Positions 41,934-50,274 of a stretch of DNA of 64,000 nucleotides are shown here, one piece after another. The first letter of the stretch is position 1, and each line of letters begins with the position of its first letter. The translations under genes and the position numbers were made by a program. The stretch covers positions 1-64,000 of the forward strand of contig CAZAEQ010000005.1 in assembly GCA_964484185.1 (NCBI GenBank), given 5' to 3'. Source of the stretch: F1-120-MAGs238 sp964484185. GTDB taxonomy: Bacteria > Planctomycetota > Phycisphaerae > Phycisphaerales > UBA1924. A model generated the notes under the pieces. The model worked only from the letters and a program-made list of their open reading frames with translations. It made no database searches and was not told where the DNA came from.

Positions 41934-42548
41934 CTATGCCAGGACCGTCAACTCTCGCATGATGTTATTTCGCGCGAGTACTTCGAATCGTTCCCGGATC
42001 GATAGCGTGCGATAGATGTGTGGGCGCGAGAGCAGCGATTGCAGAAACGCACTTCGTCCTTTCTTGAAATCTTCATCCTTGACCGCCGCATATTCCAGTC
42101 GCACCTGCGCGGTATATTGGTCATATCTGCCCTGATCTGCGGCCAATATCAGCATGTCAATATCCGCAACCAGTGATTCATCCGGCGGCAGTGGATCCGG
42201 CTGATGGCGCGTGGCGCGGATCATGGAACGCACTGCGTCCGCGCGTGAATCCTGCTGGCCAAGAACTGCTATTGCGTACTCGGCACTCTGCTCTTCGTTG
42301 TCCTTACTCAATGGCTCATAGATCACATCGTGCATCCACAGTGCATACTCAGCGATTGCGGCATCACCGAAGTCTTTCGCAAACTGATCATGCCATTGCA
42401 AACACTCGGCGATATGCGTGAGATTGTGATACGCCCGGTGCGGCTCGTTGTACTTGACGGTCAATTCACCAAATGCGTGTTCGGCATCTTTCACGCCTAC
42501 GCAATCACACAACCGAATCCACCGCGAGCGAAGGTCCAATGGTGTCAT
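41934..42548 (-). CDS. HD-superfamily metal-dependent hydrolase
   Basis: A 204-residue protein of the COG4339 type. YHNLTHI near 40 and ALWMHDVIYEP near 70 give the His and His-Asp metal ligands, and VADIDMLILAAD near 127 gives the later Asp. The family is predicted to be phosphohydrolases, with the substrate unknown. ATG at 42548 lies 2 nt after the stop of the pseudouridine synthase gene, with GGAG upstream, so the two are co-transcribed. Confidence 0.85.
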   Translation of the reverse strand: MTPLDLRSRWIRLCDCVGVKDAEHAFGELTVKYNEPHRAYHNLTHIAECLQWHDQFAKDFGDAAIAEYALWMHDVIYEPLSKDNEEQSAEYAIAVLGQQDSRADAVRSMIRATRHQPDPLPPDESLVADIDMLILAADQGRYDQYTAQVRLEYAAVKDEDFKKGRSAFLQSLLSRPHIYRTLSIRERFEVLARNNIMRELTVLA

Positions 42549-42550
42549 GG

Positions 42551-43195
42551 TTAGAACTCCGGGGGGCTGGTGAATTCGACGCGTTTTCCGCCGCCGGGTT
42601 CGCAGAAACTGAGATAGGTTGCGTGGAGCATCAAGCGCGGAGCAGAGGTGCTGTCGCCGTAGAGGATATCGCCCAGTATGGGATGACCCAGACCGCCGGA
42701 TTCCTTTGGCGCGGCGGCGTGCACTCGCAGTTGATGACTTCGCCCGGTGATGGGCTCAAACTCGATCCGAGTCCGATCAGTCTCGCGGGCCATCACGCGG
42801 AAATGCGTCTGGGCGGGGCGACCTTGGTCATGATCGACGATTTGATACGGCCGATTGGTGAGATCAGCGCGCATGGGGAGCGAGATGTCGCCCTGATCGA
42901 CTTCGACCAGGCCGCCGACGAGGGCGATATAGCGTTTCTCAGTTTTGCGAAACTCAAACTGCATGCTCAGGTCGCGTTGTGATTCGGGGTTGAGGCCCAG
43001 GACAAGGAGGCCCGAGGTGTCCATGTCGAGGCGGTGGATGACGAGCGGGCCGGTTGCGGCGGGAAACATAGCTCGGATGCGAGAGACGGCACAATCGGCT
43101 TTGTCTTCACCTTTGCCGGGGACGCTGAGCATGCCGCTGGGCTTGTTGATAACGACGAACTGGTCGTTGGAAAAGATGATGGGTACGGTGTTCAC
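42551..43195 (-). CDS. RluA-family pseudouridine synthase
   Basis: A 214-residue enzyme that converts uridine to pseudouridine in rRNA and/or tRNA. FVVINKPSGMLSVPGKG near 13-29 and the catalytic block VIHRLDMDTSGLLVLG with Asp57 identify the RluA class. There is no S4 domain, and the length equals the short RluA type (about 219 residues) rather than RluC or RluD. The start is GTG at 43195. Confidence 0.9.
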   Translation of the reverse strand: MNTVPIIFSNDQFVVINKPSGMLSVPGKGEDKADCAVSRIRAMFPAATGPLVIHRLDMDTSGLLVLGLNPESQRDLSMQFEFRKTEKRYIALVGGLVEVDQGDISLPMRADLTNRPYQIVDHDQGRPAQTHFRVMARETDRTRIEFEPITGRSHQLRVHAAAPKESGGLGHPILGDILYGDSTSAPRLMLHATYLSFCEPGGGKRVEFTSPPEF

Positions 43196-43244
43196 GTGCA
43201 GGGATTGTTACAGGGAATTGGGGAGAGAGCGGGTATTCAGCGCA

Positions 43245-43250
43245 TATTCT
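43245..43250 (+). promoter_or_regulatory. candidate leaderless -10 element (TATTCT)
   Basis: TATTCT ends 6 nt before the ATG at 43257. Confidence 0.45.
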
Positions 43251-43256
43251 ATTGGC

Positions 43257-44504
43257 ATGATGACTGCCACAATGTTGATGAGTTTGTGCCTGATGCAGCC
43301 CGCACCCGCTGTCCCGGCGGCACCGATAGATTGGAAAGCGGCGGAAGCCCCCTATCTGTCTGATTTCGTGCAGCTGACTTCACGCGATCAGTTTGTGAAA
43401 GCGGGCGAGGCGTATTTCAATCCTGATGGGACCTGGATCATTTTCCAGGCGACTGCCGCGCCCAAGCCGGGAGAAACTCCCGCGCCGTTTTACGCGATGT
43501 ATGTTGCCAAGATCAAGAAAGATGATGCGGGCAACCCCACCGGGCTCGAGCAGATCACCATGGTGAGCCCGCCCGGATCTGCCAACACCTGCGGCTGGTT
43601 TCATCCGACGCGGAACGACACTTTGTTGTTTGGATGCACCATTGAATCTCCGAAAGATGATGGGAAATCCGGATTTCAGGTGGGCTCGCGGAAATACGTC
43701 TGGATGTTCCCCGATGAAATGGAAGTCTGCAGCGTTCGGTTGACGCTTGAGGAAAAAGATCGTTCCAAGTCGTCGATCATTCCGATGGTGCACCCGGTAT
43801 TCAAACGGCCCAATTACGATGCCGAATGCAGCTATGACTCGACCGGGCGGTTTTTGCTGTACGCCCACGTTGAAGATCGCGAAGAGGGTGCAAAGGCCGA
43901 TGCAAACATTTATGTCTACGACACGAAATTGAAGACCGACACCGTGCTGGTGAACTCGAAGGGGTATGACGGCGGCCCGTTCTTCTCACCCGATGGCCAG
44001 TGGATCTGCTATCGCTCTGATCGCAAGGGTGATGATCTGCTGCAGCTGTTTGTAGCCAAATTGAAATTCAAACAGGAAGCCGATGGAACCAGCGTTCCAG
44101 ACGGCATTGAAGATGAGTATCAGCTGACCGACAATGGCGCTGTGAACTGGGCTCCGTATTTTCACCCATCGGGGAAATTCCTGATCTATGCATCGAGCGA
44201 AGTGGATCACGGCAACTACGAGATCTTTGGAATTGAGCTTGATCAGACGCAGTTGAAAGCCGCGAAAATAGAGAATCGAATCCCCAAGCTTGAGCGCAAG
44301 CGGATTACGCAGGCGGCGGGCGCGGATGTCTTGTCTGTTTTCTCCTTTGATGGCAAGTGGATGATGTGGACCAGTCAACGCGGCGAAAAACTCCCTGATG
44401 AAGCGAAGCCCTCGAGCCAACTCTGGATCGCTCGCTGGAAGGGCGGGGACACAATTGGTTCGGGGAACCCCAAGCCCGCAGGTCCGCGGCCATCAGCCCA
44501 GTAA
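43257..44504 (+). CDS. secreted TolB/PD40 beta-propeller protein
   Basis: A 415-residue protein with a short signal-like N-terminus (MMTATMLMSLCLMQPAPA). It has repeated PD40/WD40-like units: AEAYFNPDGTWIIFQA, CSYDSTGRFLLYAHVEDR, GGPFFSPDGQWICYRSDRKGDDLLQLF, APYFHPSGKFLIYASSEVDHGNYEIFG and VFSFDGKWMMWTSQRG. These form a beta-propeller like TolB, usually a binding scaffold in the periplasm. ATG at 43257 is supported by the -10-like TATTCT; the frame is open from 42945 inside the divergent gene. Confidence 0.83.
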   Translation: MMTATMLMSLCLMQPAPAVPAAPIDWKAAEAPYLSDFVQLTSRDQFVKAGEAYFNPDGTWIIFQATAAPKPGETPAPFYAMYVAKIKKDDAGNPTGLEQITMVSPPGSANTCGWFHPTRNDTLLFGCTIESPKDDGKSGFQVGSRKYVWMFPDEMEVCSVRLTLEEKDRSKSSIIPMVHPVFKRPNYDAECSYDSTGRFLLYAHVEDREEGAKADANIYVYDTKLKTDTVLVNSKGYDGGPFFSPDGQWICYRSDRKGDDLLQLFVAKLKFKQEADGTSVPDGIEDEYQLTDNGAVNWAPYFHPSGKFLIYASSEVDHGNYEIFGIELDQTQLKAAKIENRIPKLERKRITQAAGADVLSVFSFDGKWMMWTSQRGEKLPDEAKPSSQLWIARWKGGDTIGSGNPKPAGPRPSAQ

Positions 44505-44600
44505 TAACGTAGCCAAAAACAGGGCGAAAAACGCGTAACTTCTGAATTGGGGCTGCATCCCAACGATGTCCGCTCTACAGCACTATTCAAGGAGATTCAC

Positions 44601-45131
44601 ATGCCTCGATTGACCACTATCGATCCCGCAACAGCCACCGGCGAAACCAAGGCCATTTTTGATGGTCCTTTGCATGGCAAACATCTGAACGTGTTCAAGG
44701 GATTGGGGAATTCTCCCGCCGCATTGAATGCGTATCTTGCGTTCTCTGGCGCGCTGGCCAAGGGAACCTTGTCGAAGCAGGAGCAAGAGGCGATTCAGCT
44801 CGCTCTGGGTCAGGCGCGTGGCTGTGACTATTGCCTCGCGGCCCACACCATGATTGGCAAGGGCGCGGGCTTGACCGAAGCGCAGACTATTGAAGCCCGC
44901 CGCGGAAGTGTTGCGGATAAGAAAATTGATGCGGTTGTGCGGCTTGCGCTTGCGATTGAAGAAAAGCGCGGCAACGTTTCGGCAACCGATCTGGCGAATT
45001 TCAAGGCTGCAGGATTTAACGATGGCCATATCGCCGAAGTAGTGGCCCAGCATGCCCTCGCGACCTATACCAATTACTTCAATCATCTCAATCAGACCAC
45101 GGTTGATCTTCCGGCATTTCCGAAGATCTGA
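44601..45131 (+). CDS. AhpD-like carboxymuconolactone decarboxylase family protein
   Basis: A 176-residue protein of the CMD/AhpD fold. The redox motif is EQEAIQLALGQARGCDYCLAAHT, with the E..CxxC..H arrangement of alkylhydroperoxidase AhpD, so a peroxide-reducing or thiol role is likely. ATG at 44601 has a textbook AAGGAG at 6 nt; an upstream in-frame start at 44547 is rejected. Confidence 0.88.
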   Translation: MPRLTTIDPATATGETKAIFDGPLHGKHLNVFKGLGNSPAALNAYLAFSGALAKGTLSKQEQEAIQLALGQARGCDYCLAAHTMIGKGAGLTEAQTIEARRGSVADKKIDAVVRLALAIEEKRGNVSATDLANFKAAGFNDGHIAEVVAQHALATYTNYFNHLNQTTVDLPAFPKI

Positions 45132-45148
45132 TCAACACTCGTAAAAAC

Positions 45149-45190
45149 ACAATCGCCGCGGCTGCAAGGCTGCGGCGATTGTCCTTTTTC
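45149..45190. terminator. bidirectional intrinsic terminator
   Basis: A perfect 11-bp stem (45149-45159 with 45172-45182) has CCTTTTTC on the plus side and GTTTTTAC on the minus side. It serves both convergent genes (44601-45131 and 45208-45441). Confidence 0.88.
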
Positions 45191-45207
45191 AGATTATTTC
45201 AACCAAC

Positions 45208-45441
45208 TTACGCGGCCTTGCGGGCGCGGGCGGTGGTCTTCTTCCAGGTCTTGCGGACAGCCTTGCGGGTGGTGCGCTTGGCGGTCTTCTTTGAGTTCTT
45301 GGCCCACCAGGTCTTGTTGGTCTTGCTGAACTTTGACTTGGTGGTGGTCTTCTTGGCCGTGCGTTTGGTTGTGCGAGCCTTCGCTGTTTTGCGTGCGGTG
45401 CGGCGGCCGGTGTTCTTACGAGTGTTGCGAGTAGTTGCCAT
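45208..45441 (-). CDS. histone H1-like basic protein
   Basis: A 77-residue protein, nearly half Lys/Arg with Thr/Ala filling, in irregular KKT/RKT/AKK repeats (TARKTAKARTTKRTAKKTTT), with a single Trp-Trp in the middle. This is the composition of bacterial H1-like nucleoid proteins (Hc1/HctB, AlgP C-terminus), so DNA binding is likely. ATG at 45441 has GGAG 11 nt upstream. It has its own terminator and is probably monocistronic. Confidence 0.75.
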   Translation of the reverse strand: MATTRNTRKNTGRRTARKTAKARTTKRTAKKTTTKSKFSKTNKTWWAKNSKKTAKRTTRKAVRKTWKKTTARARKAA

Positions 45442-45635
45442 AGGACTGAAACTCCAGTTTGGATTGGGTGAGGCACCCAGATTTTCCTACGGCGGCCAGA
45501 AGTGTGGCACAATAACCCGCAGGACATTGCAGGCATCGGCGGTACACATTGGCCGCTTGAGCAAGTGTGCAGAATTGTGACAAGTATTTACACAAGCCGG
45601 GGCGCAGAAATGCGCTGATGCACGTTTTTGCATCA

Positions 45636-45663
45636 TTGAACTGGTGTGTGATGCTCCTAAAAT
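45636..45663 (+). promoter_or_regulatory. candidate leaderless promoter (TTGAAC - 16 bp - TAAAAT)
   Basis: TTGAAC at 45636-45641 and TAAAAT at 45658-45663 with 16 bp between; TAAAAT ends 5 nt before the ATG at 45669. This is the clearest complete promoter of the leaderless type in the window. Confidence 0.6.
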
Positions 45664-45668
45664 AGGGG

Positions 45669-46337
45669 ATGTCCAAAGCTGTTTCATCGCTGTATTCGCC
45701 GCATCCAAGCCTGCAGATGGTCACTGACTGGGTGGAGTCTCTGAAGGAAAAGACTGGCAAGTCGCTGCCGCAGTGGCTGGTGTTTATTGAGAACAATGGG
45801 CCCAAGTCAGAGACCGCGCGGCGTGAATGGCTGACGCGGGAATGCAAGTTTGGGACCAATTCTGCGTGGTGGCTGGCAGAGAAGAGCGTGGGCAAGGGGA
45901 GCGAGGACGATTCGCCCGAGGCGTACTTGGAGGCCGCGACTGAGTGGGTCGAAAAGATGTACGCCAAGAAGCAAGGCATCAAGCCGATTCATGATGCGAT
46001 TCTCGAGTATGGCAAGAAGATGGGCGACGATGTGAAGATCTGTCCGTGTCAGACAATTGTGCCGCTGTATCGCAATCATGTGTTTGCGCAGATCAAGCCA
46101 TCGACGCGCGACCGTCTTGATTTTGGACTGTGTCTCACGCCGCTGCTCAAGGAAGGTTTTACGGATTTCCCCGAGCGGCTGATTAATACCGGCGGATTTG
46201 AAAAGAAGGATCGAATTACGCACTGCTTCCAGCTTGCGACTGTGAAGGATTTTGATGGCGAGGTGAAGAAGTGGCTGAAGAAGGCGTATTCGCTGGATAA
46301 GAAGGAAGCGAAGGCCAAGCCGGTGAAGTTGAAGTAA
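45669..46337 (+). CDS. DUF4287/DUF5655 domain protein
   Basis: A 222-residue cytoplasmic protein. Residues about 10-70 match DUF4287 (WVESLKEKTGKSLPQWLVFIEN...REWLTRECKFGTNSAWWLAE). Residues 95-205 match DUF5655 (YAKKQGIKPIHDAILEYGKKMGDDVKICPCQTIVPLYRNHVFAQIKPSTRDRLDFGLCL). The combination is widespread in soil and marine bacteria with no established function. The promoter upstream suggests a leaderless message. Confidence 0.85.
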   Translation: MSKAVSSLYSPHPSLQMVTDWVESLKEKTGKSLPQWLVFIENNGPKSETARREWLTRECKFGTNSAWWLAEKSVGKGSEDDSPEAYLEAATEWVEKMYAKKQGIKPIHDAILEYGKKMGDDVKICPCQTIVPLYRNHVFAQIKPSTRDRLDFGLCLTPLLKEGFTDFPERLINTGGFEKKDRITHCFQLATVKDFDGEVKKWLKKAYSLDKKEAKAKPVKLK

Positions 46338-46347
46338 GTTCAGCCCC

Positions 46348-46353
46348 TACCCT
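46348..46353 (+). promoter_or_regulatory. candidate leaderless -10 element (TACCCT)
   Basis: TACCCT ends 5 nt before the GTG at 46359. Confidence 0.4.
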
Positions 46354-46358
46354 CGCCC

Positions 46359-47240
46359 GTGATTCAAGGTATTGCATATGTCCTGCTCGCCGCGGTGTGC
46401 TTTGGTTTTATGCCTCTCATGGGGACGTGGGCAGATAAGGCCGGAGTTGGCACGTGGATGCTGCTCGCGCTGCGGTTTGCGATGGCTGCGCCGATCTTGT
46501 GGGCGATTGTGCTGATTCGCAAAGAACGCATTCCGCGTGGCAAGGTTCTGCTGGCTCTTGTTGGGATGGGGGCGGTTGGGTACTTTGCCGAAGCTTCGTG
46601 CTTCTTTCTCGCGTTGAAGTACATTCCCAGCGGACTGGTGTCGTTACTTTTATATCTCTATCCTGGACTGGTCACGCTCATCGCGTGGTTGTTCCTGAAG
46701 GAAAAGCTGTCGCATGGAAAGATCATCGCACTGGTGCTGGCGGTCATTGGAAGTGGATTGCTTTTGATTCCATCGTTGTTCGGGCAGGCGCTCGGCGCTG
46801 AAGCGTGGAAGGGAATTGTGCTGGGTCTGGTGATGGCGGTGTCGTATGCGCTGTACATCATTGCGGGGGCAAAGTTTGCGAAAGATGCCGGGCCGATGGT
46901 GAGTTCCGCGATTGTGGTGAGCAGCGCCGCGGCGGTGTTTGTGGGTGTTGCGATTGCGCGAGGTGAGGCACTGCCGACCAGCTTACTGGGGTGGCAGGCC
47001 GCGATGAGTTTGAGCATCTTTGCGACGGTGATTGGAATTACCGCGCTGCTCGCGGGGCTTGCCAGGATTGGACCTGTGCGAACATCGACGTTGTCCATCA
47101 TGGAGCCCGCGGTGACGGTGGCAGTGGGGGTGTCACTGCTGGGTGAGGAATTTTCGCCGTGGCAGTGGGTGGGTGGCGCGTGCGTGCTGATTGCGGCGAT
47201 AGTGACGGCGCGTGCGAAATCGCAGGATCATGACAGTTGA
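46359..47240 (+). CDS. EamA-family (drug/metabolite) transporter
   Basis: A 293-residue inner-membrane protein with ten predicted helices in two homologous halves of five. Each half ends in the EamA pattern (SLLLYLYPGLVTLIAWLFLKEKLSHGKIIALVLAVIGSGLL and the second-half counterpart STLSIMEPAVTVAVGVSLLGEEFSPWQWVGGACVLIA). The substrate cannot be inferred. The start is GTG at 46359, with no Shine-Dalgarno. Confidence 0.9.
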   Translation: MIQGIAYVLLAAVCFGFMPLMGTWADKAGVGTWMLLALRFAMAAPILWAIVLIRKERIPRGKVLLALVGMGAVGYFAEASCFFLALKYIPSGLVSLLLYLYPGLVTLIAWLFLKEKLSHGKIIALVLAVIGSGLLLIPSLFGQALGAEAWKGIVLGLVMAVSYALYIIAGAKFAKDAGPMVSSAIVVSSAAAVFVGVAIARGEALPTSLLGWQAAMSLSIFATVIGITALLAGLARIGPVRTSTLSIMEPAVTVAVGVSLLGEEFSPWQWVGGACVLIAAIVTARAKSQDHDS

Positions 47241-47310
47241 TAATGAAAAGCATGTCTCGGATGACGACCGGGATGCCAATCAGCAGTCATCGGTTGTGTT
47301 TCGCCTTGCA

Positions 47311-47409
47311 TTCGAACTGTCGCCCCTGCCGGGGCTCGCGTCGAATGAGAACTTTCCACGGGCTTGCTGCGCTGAGCCCGTAGCTACAGCCTGGCGCCCC
47401 GTTGGGGCG
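47311..47409. repeat. cluster of three hairpins, REP-like
   Basis: Three GC-rich hairpins lie in a row between convergent genes: GCCCC/GGGGC (47322-47335, inside an outer TTCGA/TCGAA), CGGGCT/AGCCCG (47359-47380) and CGCCCC/GGGGCG (47395-47409). The words ACGGGCTTG...AGCCCGTAGCTACAG resemble dispersed intergenic repeats of planctomycete genomes. They may also terminate transcription of the flanking genes. Confidence 0.5.
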
Positions 47410-47415
47410 AATAGT

Positions 47416-48882
47416 TCAAAGACGGCTCGCCGCGAGACTCGCCAATTCGCTGCGTTCGCTCTTGTTGAGCGTGACGTGTCCGAAGAGGCGGACGCCCTTC
47501 ATTTTCTCCGCGACATATGCCAAGCCGTTGCTGGATTGATCCAGGTATGGATTGTCAATCTGTCCGACATCTCCGGTGAGGACGAGTTTGGTGCCTTCGC
47601 CCACGCGGCTGACGATCGTCTTTACTTCGTGCGGCGTGAGATTCTGAGCTTCATCGACGATCATGAATTGGTGCGGGATACTGCGGCCGCGGATGTAGGT
47701 GAGGGGTTCCATGACCACCTTTCCATCTGCGATGAGTTTTTGCACGCGTTGTTCAGTGGAGTGAGAATCGGCGGACTGGCTGCCTGCGCCTCGGGTTGAG
47801 AGCAGGTATTGCAGGTTGTCAAAAATCGGCTGCATCCACGCCGCGAGTTTCTCATCTTTGTCGCCGGGGAGGTATCCGATATCGCGGCCCATGGGCATGA
47901 TCGGGCGGGCGACCAGGAGTTTGTCGTAGCGCTCTTCATTGAAGCACTTTGCCATTCCCGCGGCGATCGCGAGCAGCGTTTTGCCCGTGCCCGCAGTGCC
48001 AAGCAGCGTGACGAGTTTGACATCATCATCCATGAGCAGGTCGAGCGCCATGGTCTGGTGCACGTTGCGTGCGACAATGCCGTAGACGGGTTTGCGAGGG
48101 CCCGTGACCGGGATCAAATGTTCAGTGTCGGCGAGGCGGCGGCCAAGGCCGGTGTGGTTTTCATCGGCCTTGTCTTTGATCACGACGTACTGATTGGGGA
48201 TGACATCGAGCGAGTAGTCTTCGCCCGTGGTCGAAGTGCGCTTGAGGTATTTGGTCAGGCGGTCGAGTTCGAGCAGGCGGTCTTTGTAGAGGTCATCGAT
48301 CAAGTCGCCGGGCGTGGTGACGTTGATCCAGCCGGTGTAGAGGCGATCGGCATCGATCTTCGAGTTTTCGAAGTCTTCGGTCTTGATTCCCAGGGCATCG
48401 GACTTGAGGCGCGCTGAGAGGTCTTTGGAGACGAAGACTGCGCGCTGGTTCTTTTTCTGCAATGCCCATGCAACTGCGATGATGTGGTTGTCGGGCATGT
48501 CAAGCGAGATGCCGCCGGGTCGCTCATAGACATTCATGTCGATGCGGATGCTGCCAGTCTTGCCGCCGGGACCGGGGCGGGCGCCCATGTCTGGACCGAG
48601 CTGAAGTTTGGACCAGGGGACGCCGGCAGTCAGGCTGCCCAATGCCCGCAGGCGATCGAGATGGCGTATGACCGCGCGGGCGTTGCGGCCCAGGTCATCA
48701 TCTTTCCGCTTCATCTTGTCGAGTTCTTCGATGACGGTGAAGGGAATGACTACATCGTGCTCTTGAAACACGAAGAGTGCGTTGGGGTTGTGAAGCAGGA
48801 CGTTGGTATCAAGCACAAACTGCTTGGCATCACTGTCGGCGGCTTCGGTCTTGGCAGATGAACGTGAACTTTCCCTGGGCAT
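47416..48882 (-). CDS. PIN-PhoH family ATPase/ribonuclease
   Basis: A 488-residue two-domain protein. The N-terminal PIN domain (about 20-160: FVLDTNVLLHNPNALFVF...IPFTVIEELDKMKR) carries the acidic nuclease residues. The C-terminal PhoH domain has Walker A GTAGTGKTLLA near 294 and Walker B FMIVDEAQNLTPHEVKT. Such YlaK/PhoH2-type proteins are RNA helicase/RNase enzymes. ATG at 48882 is chosen over TTG at 48909. Confidence 0.92.
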   Translation of the reverse strand: MPRESSRSSAKTEAADSDAKQFVLDTNVLLHNPNALFVFQEHDVVIPFTVIEELDKMKRKDDDLGRNARAVIRHLDRLRALGSLTAGVPWSKLQLGPDMGARPGPGGKTGSIRIDMNVYERPGGISLDMPDNHIIAVAWALQKKNQRAVFVSKDLSARLKSDALGIKTEDFENSKIDADRLYTGWINVTTPGDLIDDLYKDRLLELDRLTKYLKRTSTTGEDYSLDVIPNQYVVIKDKADENHTGLGRRLADTEHLIPVTGPRKPVYGIVARNVHQTMALDLLMDDDVKLVTLLGTAGTGKTLLAIAAGMAKCFNEERYDKLLVARPIMPMGRDIGYLPGDKDEKLAAWMQPIFDNLQYLLSTRGAGSQSADSHSTEQRVQKLIADGKVVMEPLTYIRGRSIPHQFMIVDEAQNLTPHEVKTIVSRVGEGTKLVLTGDVGQIDNPYLDQSSNGLAYVAEKMKGVRLFGHVTLNKSERSELASLAASRL

Positions 48883-49016
48883 CGTGTATCCAAGCTCCGC
48901 TTGGTCCAAAAACCGGTCCTGAGCGTCAGACTCAGGGAATCCATTCGCCGGTGAGCAGGAGAATACCGCGCCTTGCCCCGCTTGGGTATAAAAAAGTCCA
49001 CCATTTTACAGATTCC

Positions 49017-49022
49017 TATCCT
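49017..49022 (+). promoter_or_regulatory. candidate leaderless -10 element (TATCCT)
   Basis: TATCCT ends 6 nt before the ATG at 49029. Confidence 0.45.
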
Positions 49023-49028
49023 ACCGAC

Positions 49029-49514
49029 ATGTTGATCCGACCTGTCAATGAGGGCGACTTTGACGCGATCGCGGCGTTAACGAACTGCTACATCGTGCAT
49101 ACGGCGATTCACTTTGGCCTGGAACCGGTGCCGGCGGCGGAACTTCGCGACGCGTGGCAGGCTACGCGGGAGCAGTTTCCGTTTCTGGTTGCTGAGGTTG
49201 ATGGGGAGTTTTCCGGGTATGCCAAGGCGTATACATGGCGCAGTCGCAAGGCGTATGACCGGACATGCGAGGCGGGTATCTATATCGATTCAAAGTTCCA
49301 GGGGCGCGGGGTAGGAAAGCGGCTGTATACGGCCTTGCTGGATCAGTGCCGCGTGAAAGGGTTTCACACTGTTGTGGGCGGAATTGCGCTCCCAAATGAA
49401 GGTTCCTGCCGCCTGCACGAAGCCTGTGGATTCCAGAAAACCGGCGTTTTCAGGCAGGTAGGGCACAAATTCGGGCAGTGGCACGATGTCGCGTTCTACC
49501 AGATCATGCTCTAA
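49029..49514 (+). CDS. GNAT-family N-acetyltransferase
   Basis: A 161-residue acetyltransferase of the phosphinothricin/amino-acid acetyltransferase type. It starts MLIRPVNEGDFDAIAALTNCYI, has the acetyl-CoA loop FQGRGVGKRLYTALLDQC near 95-112, and shows the family's GGIALPNEGSCRLHEACGFQKTGVFRQVGHKFGQWHD block near 120-155. The physiological substrate is unknown. The frame is open upstream into the divergent phoH gene, but ATG 49029 matches the family start. Confidence 0.9.
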   Translation: MLIRPVNEGDFDAIAALTNCYIVHTAIHFGLEPVPAAELRDAWQATREQFPFLVAEVDGEFSGYAKAYTWRSRKAYDRTCEAGIYIDSKFQGRGVGKRLYTALLDQCRVKGFHTVVGGIALPNEGSCRLHEACGFQKTGVFRQVGHKFGQWHDVAFYQIML

Positions 49515-49595
49515 CATTGAAACTTGCCGGGGGTGCCGGGCATCAGATTTGCTCGGGTCGTTAGTTATGCCCCGTCCATTTTAGAGGAACTTGAC

Positions 49596-50219
49596 ATGAA
49601 TTCGATTCGGAAAATCGTTGCTGCGTCCGCCTTTACGCTTGCCCTCGCGGCTGGCAGCTACGCAGCGATCTCAGCATCTGCCGCTCAGCCTGCTACCGAC
49701 ACCAAGACTGCGCCCGCTGCAGCAGGGGCTAAGACCTTCAAAGTCGACGGCGTGCATTCCAGCGTGATTTTCAAAGTGAAGCACCTGAACGCATCAAATT
49801 TTTACGGCCGCTTCAACAAGGTTGAAGGTACATTCGATCTTGCGGGGAACGTGCTTGAGGCGACAGTTGACGCCGCGAGTGTCGATACAAACAGCACCGG
49901 GCGCGACAATCACGTGAAGTCACCTGACTTTTTCAGCGTCAAAGAATTTCCCACGATCACTTTCAAGGGTAAGAGCTTTACCAAGAAAGATGACACCAAC
50001 TGGGAAGTTAAGGGCGACCTGACCTTCCACGGCAAGACCAAAGAAGTGGTTCTTAATGTCGTGAACACCGGCGAAGGACCGGGCATGCGTGGCGGCACCG
50101 TTGCCGGCATCGAAACAACTTTCACCATCAAGCGCTCTGAGTACGGCATGGACTTCATGCTCAAGGGCTTGTCTGATGAAGTCACATTGACCGTTGCCCT
50201 TGAGGGCGGCGCAAAGTAA
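49596..50219 (+). CDS. YceI-family periplasmic protein
   Basis: A 207-residue protein with a signal peptide (MNSIRKIVAASAFTLALAAGSYAAISASA) and the YceI lipocalin-like domain: FKVDGVHSSVIFKVKHLNASNFYGRFNKVEGTF, DNHVKSPDFFSVKEFPTITFK, LTFHGKTKEVVLNVV, and the C-terminal block IKRSEYGMDF. The family binds isoprenoid-type lipids in characterised members. ATG at 49596 has AGAGGAA upstream. Confidence 0.93.
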   Translation: MNSIRKIVAASAFTLALAAGSYAAISASAAQPATDTKTAPAAAGAKTFKVDGVHSSVIFKVKHLNASNFYGRFNKVEGTFDLAGNVLEATVDAASVDTNSTGRDNHVKSPDFFSVKEFPTITFKGKSFTKKDDTNWEVKGDLTFHGKTKEVVLNVVNTGEGPGMRGGTVAGIETTFTIKRSEYGMDFMLKGLSDEVTLTVALEGGAK

Positions 50220-50274
50220 TTTAGCAATGGCAAATTAATCCCGCCACCGCACGAAAGTGCTGCGCGCGGGCTTT

